A stretch of DNA of 10,473 nucleotides, from the NCBI GenBank assembly GCA_016935045.1, contig JAFGRS010000474.1, forward strand, positions 1 through 10,473, read 5' to 3'. This document shows positions 6,879 to 10,473 of the stretch, in pieces (the stretch's first letter is position 1; each line of letters begins with the position of its first letter). The notes under the pieces were generated by a model that saw nothing but the letters and a program-made list of their open reading frames with translations, searched no databases and was not told the DNA's origin. Made by a program: the position numbers and the translations under genes. Source of the stretch: Lentisphaeria bacterium (GTDB taxonomy: Bacteria; Verrucomicrobiota; Lentisphaeria; Oligosphaerales; JAFGRS01).

Positions 6879-8888
6879 TCATACCGGCAGGCCGGAGATG
6901 GCTTTGCTGATGAGGGTCACGGCCACGCAGGCCATGCCTACGAGGCCCTCGCCCACGAGGTACCCGGCCATCACCACGGGCAGGACCTTCAGCACCCGTT
7001 CCCGCCCGTACTTGCGGTGCAGGTAGAAACGGGCAATCAGCGCGCCGACGATCTCGAGCACGAAGACATGGCAGCCGTGCCCGATGCCCCGGACGAATCC
7101 GTAGACGAACATGATCGGAGCGCCGAAGCGCCGGAGCAGGGCGAAGAGGAACACCGTCACCAGGGTCCCCAGGCCGAGGATTCCGGGTTTGAACGCCTTG
7201 TCGAACATGGTTTCGACCAGGCCGTCGCCGGTGGTGGCGGACCACATGATGAGGCTCTGCTTGACCTGCTGGTCCCACATCACCTCGGTCCAGGGGAACA
7301 TGGCGGAGGGGATTTCGTTCGAGCGCCAGATGAAACTCCAGAACACGAACCCGAGGAGGATGGTCAGGGGCATCCGCACCAGGTCCAGCTTGACATAGCT
7401 CGTGAAGCGGGTCCCGGTCAGTTCCTTGACGCGGAAGCTCGGGGCCACGGCGCCGAAGTTCTCCTCCGGGAACGGCGCCAGCCAGACGTTCAGACCCTGG
7501 GTGCCCGAGAGCAGGATGGCCCCCTCCTTGATGAAGGGGATGTCGACGTGCTGGCCGTTCACGGCGATCATGCGCGCGTTCAGGTAGGACAGGACCGGGG
7601 TGAACACGAAGGCGAAGAACACCAGGAAGATGACCGGGAAATCGGGCACCAGCATCTTGCACATCACGCACATGGTTCCCGCCGCCAGGAAGTACCCCAC
7701 GAAGCAGAGCTTGAGGGACCAGTCCCCGCGCCCCGGGGGTGTGGCCCAGGGGTCTTTCCGATCGCGAAACAGGGTTTTGCGATCCCGGCTGCGGGCGCGG
7801 AGGTTGGCGACCATGGCCTGGCCGGTCTGGTAGAGGCTGATGATGGCGATGCCCATGGCGCAGCCGATGCCGAAGGAGAAGTAGAAGTCGATGCTGTTGG
7901 CGATGCCGGTGTCCACGGTCCCCATTCCGGGCTGCCAGGTGGTCAGCATGCCGCTCTTGACCAGGATGGGGTTGAGGACGAAGGTCATGAGGATGGCGAG
8001 CCCCGTGCCCTGGATGGCGCGCCAGGGGATGATCATGCCGGTGATCACCAGCGACAGGTGCCAGGTGATGCCGGTGGGTACGGCGGGGAGAATCGCCTCG
8101 GTGACGGTGGTGGAATCGTACCACGGGATGGGGAACAGCATCATGGGCTTGGTCAGAAAGGCGCCGCTGACGACGGGAAGGCCAATGTAGAAGATCCCGA
8201 AGGCCAACCCCAGCATGGTGCCCGAGGAGAAGGCCCGCCACTTCCAGGCATTCTTCTTGTCGCCGGCCTCCGCTATGGCCATGGCGCCCTGGGCACTGAT
8301 GGGAGCGAAGGGGAACGGCAGACGCTCGAAGTCGCTGGTCAGACGGAACAGACCATACCCCAAGGTGTAGCGCTTGACGAAACCGAGGACCCAGGTGGCA
8401 ATGCCGAAGATCAGAAACGGCAGCAGCCAGTCGCGGTGCAGGAAGGTCCTCTCCGTGATGGCCACGCTGTCGGCCGGCGGCGCCCACCAGCGCGGGAACT
8501 GCCCGGCCAGGCCCGCCGCCATCACCGGGTCGCTGCGCACAATGTAGGCGCGACGGACAAACCCGCCGAACAGGCCGGTCTGCGCCCCCATCATCGCCCC
8601 GGCAACGGCCAGAAGCAGAACCACCTCCTGGCGATTCATCGTCTTCATGGCCCGCCTGCTCACCTCGCTGAAGATGATCAGGGTCACCCAGGGCGCCGCA
8701 CCCAGGCCCCCGCCGTTGATCAGGCCGAGGTAGATCGCCCCCGGCAGCATCAGCACGCCGCAGAAGAGGGCCCCGAAGACCGTTGTCCAGGTGAATCCGT
8801 CCCTGTACTCGGTCGGTTCTTCGAGCAGCGATCGGTAGAGTTCGAGTTCCTTGTCCCGTGCCGAGGCACGTTCGCGCTTAGCGGCCAT
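6879..8888 (-). CDS. OPT (oligopeptide transporter) superfamily-like polytopic membrane protein
   Basis: This is a 669-residue integral membrane protein with roughly a dozen or more hydrophobic segments, beginning at about residue 36 after a charged cytoplasmic N-terminus. The motif ERLPFPFAPISAQGAMAIAE (188-207) resembles the OPT family's conserved LPFP...TA...AE element. The C-terminus, with HRKYGRERVLKVLPVVMAGYLVGEGLVG (624-651) after a glycine-rich helix, resembles bacterial OPT-like proteins often annotated as peptide transporters (DUF6784/DUF6785-type). OPT proteins move peptides or metal chelates with protons. Whether this one does is inference, since the match is by remembered motifs only. 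ATG at 8886-8888 is chosen because GGAGG lies 6 bases upstream. The longer frame to 9020 adds only Arg/Pro-rich sequence opposite the preceding gene's tail. The first 11 bases overlap the stop of the upstream FtsX-type permease (ATGGCCGCTAA), so translation is probably coupled. A hydrophilic Arg-rich loop (364-390) splits the protein roughly in the middle. Confidence 0.72.
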   Translation of the reverse strand: MAAKRERASARDKELELYRSLLEEPTEYRDGFTWTTVFGALFCGVLMLPGAIYLGLINGGGLGAAPWVTLIIFSEVSRRAMKTMNRQEVVLLLAVAGAMMGAQTGLFGGFVRRAYIVRSDPVMAAGLAGQFPRWWAPPADSVAITERTFLHRDWLLPFLIFGIATWVLGFVKRYTLGYGLFRLTSDFERLPFPFAPISAQGAMAIAEAGDKKNAWKWRAFSSGTMLGLAFGIFYIGLPVVSGAFLTKPMMLFPIPWYDSTTVTEAILPAVPTGITWHLSLVITGMIIPWRAIQGTGLAILMTFVLNPILVKSGMLTTWQPGMGTVDTGIANSIDFYFSFGIGCAMGIAIISLYQTGQAMVANLRARSRDRKTLFRDRKDPWATPPGRGDWSLKLCFVGYFLAAGTMCVMCKMLVPDFPVIFLVFFAFVFTPVLSYLNARMIAVNGQHVDIPFIKEGAILLSGTQGLNVWLAPFPEENFGAVAPSFRVKELTGTRFTSYVKLDLVRMPLTILLGFVFWSFIWRSNEIPSAMFPWTEVMWDQQVKQSLIMWSATTGDGLVETMFDKAFKPGILGLGTLVTVFLFALLRRFGAPIMFVYGFVRGIGHGCHVFVLEIVGALIARFYLHRKYGRERVLKVLPVVMAGYLVGEGLVGMACVAVTLISKAISGLPV

Positions 8889-10473
8889 GTGCAGCCTCCG
8901 CCCCTGGGGACTCCTCCGTTCTGTCGCCCGGCTCCGGCGTCGCGGCGGCGGCTTCCGCGTCGATCGCCTGCCGCGCTTCCTCCACCAGGCGTTCGTCGGC
9001 CCCGAGCAGGCGCCGGGCACGGTGCAGGAAAGACAGCTTCTCGGCCTCCGGCACCACCCGCCAGTCCAGGAAGTGCTTGCGCAGGATCTTGAGGAAGAGG
9101 TAGTTCGTGCGCATCCACGAGGAGAGGCCGCCGCTGAGGTGGTTGAGGGTCAGGTGGGCCACGGTCTGGCCCGAGCGCGGGTCCTCCGAAAAGTGCAGAA
9201 TCACCTCCTGGCTGACGCCCAGGTCATAGGGCCGCAGCCAGGCCGTGGTGTGCACGCAACTGGCGACCTCCCCCTGGAAGCGCGTCATGGTGCAGGATGG
9301 CGGCGAGCAGAAGAACCTGCCGCTCGAACCCTCCCCGAACTCGTCAAACCAGCCCATGAAATAGGCCACGATGGCCACGCGGTCCCGAATGCTGAAGGTG
9401 AAGGGCAGATGGAAACGGATGCTGCCGTCCACGGACGACGGGACCCGCCACTTCATCTCCTCGGCCGGCGCCGCCAGACGCGCCGCCGCCCGGGCCGGGA
9501 ACCAGGTGGAAAACAACACCGCCACCATGATCACCAGCGAATACATGACGGCATAGATGGACGAGTAGTTGATGGTCAGCCCCACATTCCAGCCCGCCAG
9601 CGTCACCAGCTTGCCCGCCAGGTTGGCCACCAGGTAGCCGCCCAGGGCCCCCACCACCGCGTAGACGCAGGCCTCGGCAATGAAGAGGAAGAACACGTGG
9701 AACGGGTTCAGCCCCACCGCGTTGTAGACGTAGATCTCGTCCTTGCGCTCGTAGACGCTGCCCCGCATGGTGTTGAGCACGGTCAGGGAGGCGATGAGCA
9801 GGGGGATGAGCAGTTCCAGGTAGTTCGAGCCGCGCGGACGGCGGAACTTGGCCCCGAAGTAGGCCATGTCGCCGATGCCGTAGAAGGCCTTCGAGCCGGT
9901 CTTCTCGAGATAACGGTCCAGGATCTGCCGCACACGCTTGTGACTGCCGGCCTTGGACAGATCGATGGCGATGGAGGCCACGTGCCAGCCGGCCGTCCGC
10001 GACCAGTCATTGCAGATGATGATGTCGCTGCCGCTGAGGCGCTTCATCATCTCGGGCATCTCGTCTTCGCCGGATTCCTCTTCGTTGGGGCGTCCGACGA
10101 TGGACTCCACGTCGTAGGGGGCCAGGGATTCGCCGTCCAGGTCGTGGAGCTGGTCGAAGCGGTTGCTGTCGTAGATGCCCTTGACGGCGAGGACGGTGCC
10201 CTCCACGCGGATGCGCACGTTGCCGGTTTCCACCATCAGGGGGGTGATCTTCATTTCCGCGGCCATGCGGTCGGGGATGAAGCAGGTGTCCGCCTCGTCG
10301 TCCCGGAACCAGTAGTGCCGGTGCGTTTCGTCGTCGGGGTGGGGCGGGGTGCTGGTCAGGAAGATGCCGTCGAAGCGGATGGGTTCCTTCTGATTGACGC
10401 GCAGTTTGCCCTTGAAGTGGCTGACGATGGCATCGGGGGTGGGCTGGCGTTGTTTGGGGAACAGCACCAGCTC
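8878..10473 (-). CDS. FtsX/MacB-type ABC permease with long C-terminal soluble extension (N-terminal part outside window)
   Basis: The frame is open to the right edge, so helix 1 and the true start are missing. The GTG at 10467 is probably internal. Residues are counted from it. Residues 1-212 look like the distal part of an extracytoplasmic MacB-like core, with VRIRVEGTVLAVKGIYDSNRFDQLHDLDGE (84-113) typical of that fold. Helices follow at about 217-236, 255-290 and 300-325. The FtsX features are RGSVYERKDEIYVYNAVGLNPFHV (235-258) and the closing STWFPARAAARLAAPAEE. Most FtsX permeases end here, but this one continues for about 190 residues without membrane segments. The extra part contains LRPYDLGVSQEVILHF (411-426), GGLSSWMRTNYLFLKILRKHFLDWR (446-470) and an Ala/Glu-rich tail. 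Topology places it in the cytoplasm near the ATPases. The stop TAA overlaps the OPT-like gene start. It is the likely partner of the shorter permease and the two ATPases downstream. Confidence 0.85.
   Translation of the reverse strand, partial: ELVLFPKQRQPTPDAIVSHFKGKLRVNQKEPIRFDGIFLTSTPPHPDDETHRHYWFRDDEADTCFIPDRMAAEMKITPLMVETGNVRIRVEGTVLAVKGIYDSNRFDQLHDLDGESLAPYDVESIVGRPNEEESGEDEMPEMMKRLSGSDIIICNDWSRTAGWHVASIAIDLSKAGSHKRVRQILDRYLEKTGSKAFYGIGDMAYFGAKFRRPRGSNYLELLIPLLIASLTVLNTMRGSVYERKDEIYVYNAVGLNPFHVFFLFIAEACVYAVVGALGGYLVANLAGKLVTLAGWNVGLTINYSSIYAVMYSLVIMVAVLFSTWFPARAAARLAAPAEEMKWRVPSSVDGSIRFHLPFTFSIRDRVAIVAYFMGWFDEFGEGSSGRFFCSPPSCTMTRFQGEVASCVHTTAWLRPYDLGVSQEVILHFSEDPRSGQTVAHLTLNHLSGGLSSWMRTNYLFLKILRKHFLDWRVVPEAEKLSFLHRARRLLGADERLVEEARQAIDAEAAAATPEPGDRTEESPGAEAAHGR
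8895..8899 (-). promoter_or_regulatory. Ribosome binding site of the OPT-like gene
   Basis: On the - strand this reads GGAGG, 6 bases before the ATG at 8888, within the last codons of the upstream permease gene. It is the strongest Shine-Dalgarno sequence I see in the operon and fixes the start. Confidence 0.8.

Noticed and set aside
8889..9020. Extended N-terminus for the OPT-like protein (start at 9020)
   Set aside because: A strong GGAGG sits 6 bases before the ATG at 8888, and the extra residues are basic out-of-frame translation of the upstream permease tail.
6258..9092. A 944-codon + strand open frame antisense to the OPT-like and FtsX genes
   Set aside because: Low-complexity, charged and Gly/His-rich composition opposite a clear membrane-protein gene. 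It crosses several - strand gene boundaries and has no domain.

Overview
This is a GC-rich bacterial window with seven genes and almost no non-coding space. I see no tRNA, rRNA, CRISPR array, insertion sequence or phage gene. The organism cannot be fixed from sequence alone. Three things would suit a high-GC member of the Planctomycetes-Verrucomicrobia-Lentisphaerae/Kiritimatiellota group or a neighbouring uncultured phylum: the modular secreted-type protein at the left edge (VCBS/cadherin-like repeats followed by a 'TTGGxADWF' jelly-roll-like module), an OPT-like transporter beside FtsX-type ABC permeases, and the high GC content. That placement is inference.

Left part, + strand: the 3' end of a large modular, probably extracytoplasmic protein (1-1733), which runs off the left edge. 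It is followed by a complete gene (1836-2645) for a small protein joining a ubiquitin-like beta-grasp domain to a Mut7-C PIN-like RNase domain with a zinc ribbon.

Centre and right, - strand, read right to left: the 3' part of an FtsX/MacB-type ABC permease with a long C-terminal soluble tail (8878-10473, runs off the right edge); an OPT-like polytopic transporter (6879-8888); a second, shorter FtsX-type permease (5699-6823); two paralogous LolD/MacB-type ATPases (4848-5645 and 4109-4855); and, after a 165-base gap, an MdtG-like MFS transporter (2708-3943). The first five are tightly packed, with stop/start overlaps of 11 and 8 bases and gaps of 55 and 53 bases, so they are probably one operon. 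The MFS gene may be read through from it or be separate. It converges on the + strand RNase-like gene across a 62-base gap.

Working model (inference): two permeases and two ATPases form a heteromeric type VII (MacB/LolCDE-like) ABC machine, which couples ATP hydrolysis to movement of a substrate at or across the envelope rather than to ordinary import. The OPT-like carrier is translationally coupled to the large permease and may act on the same substrate. The substrate cannot be read from the sequence.
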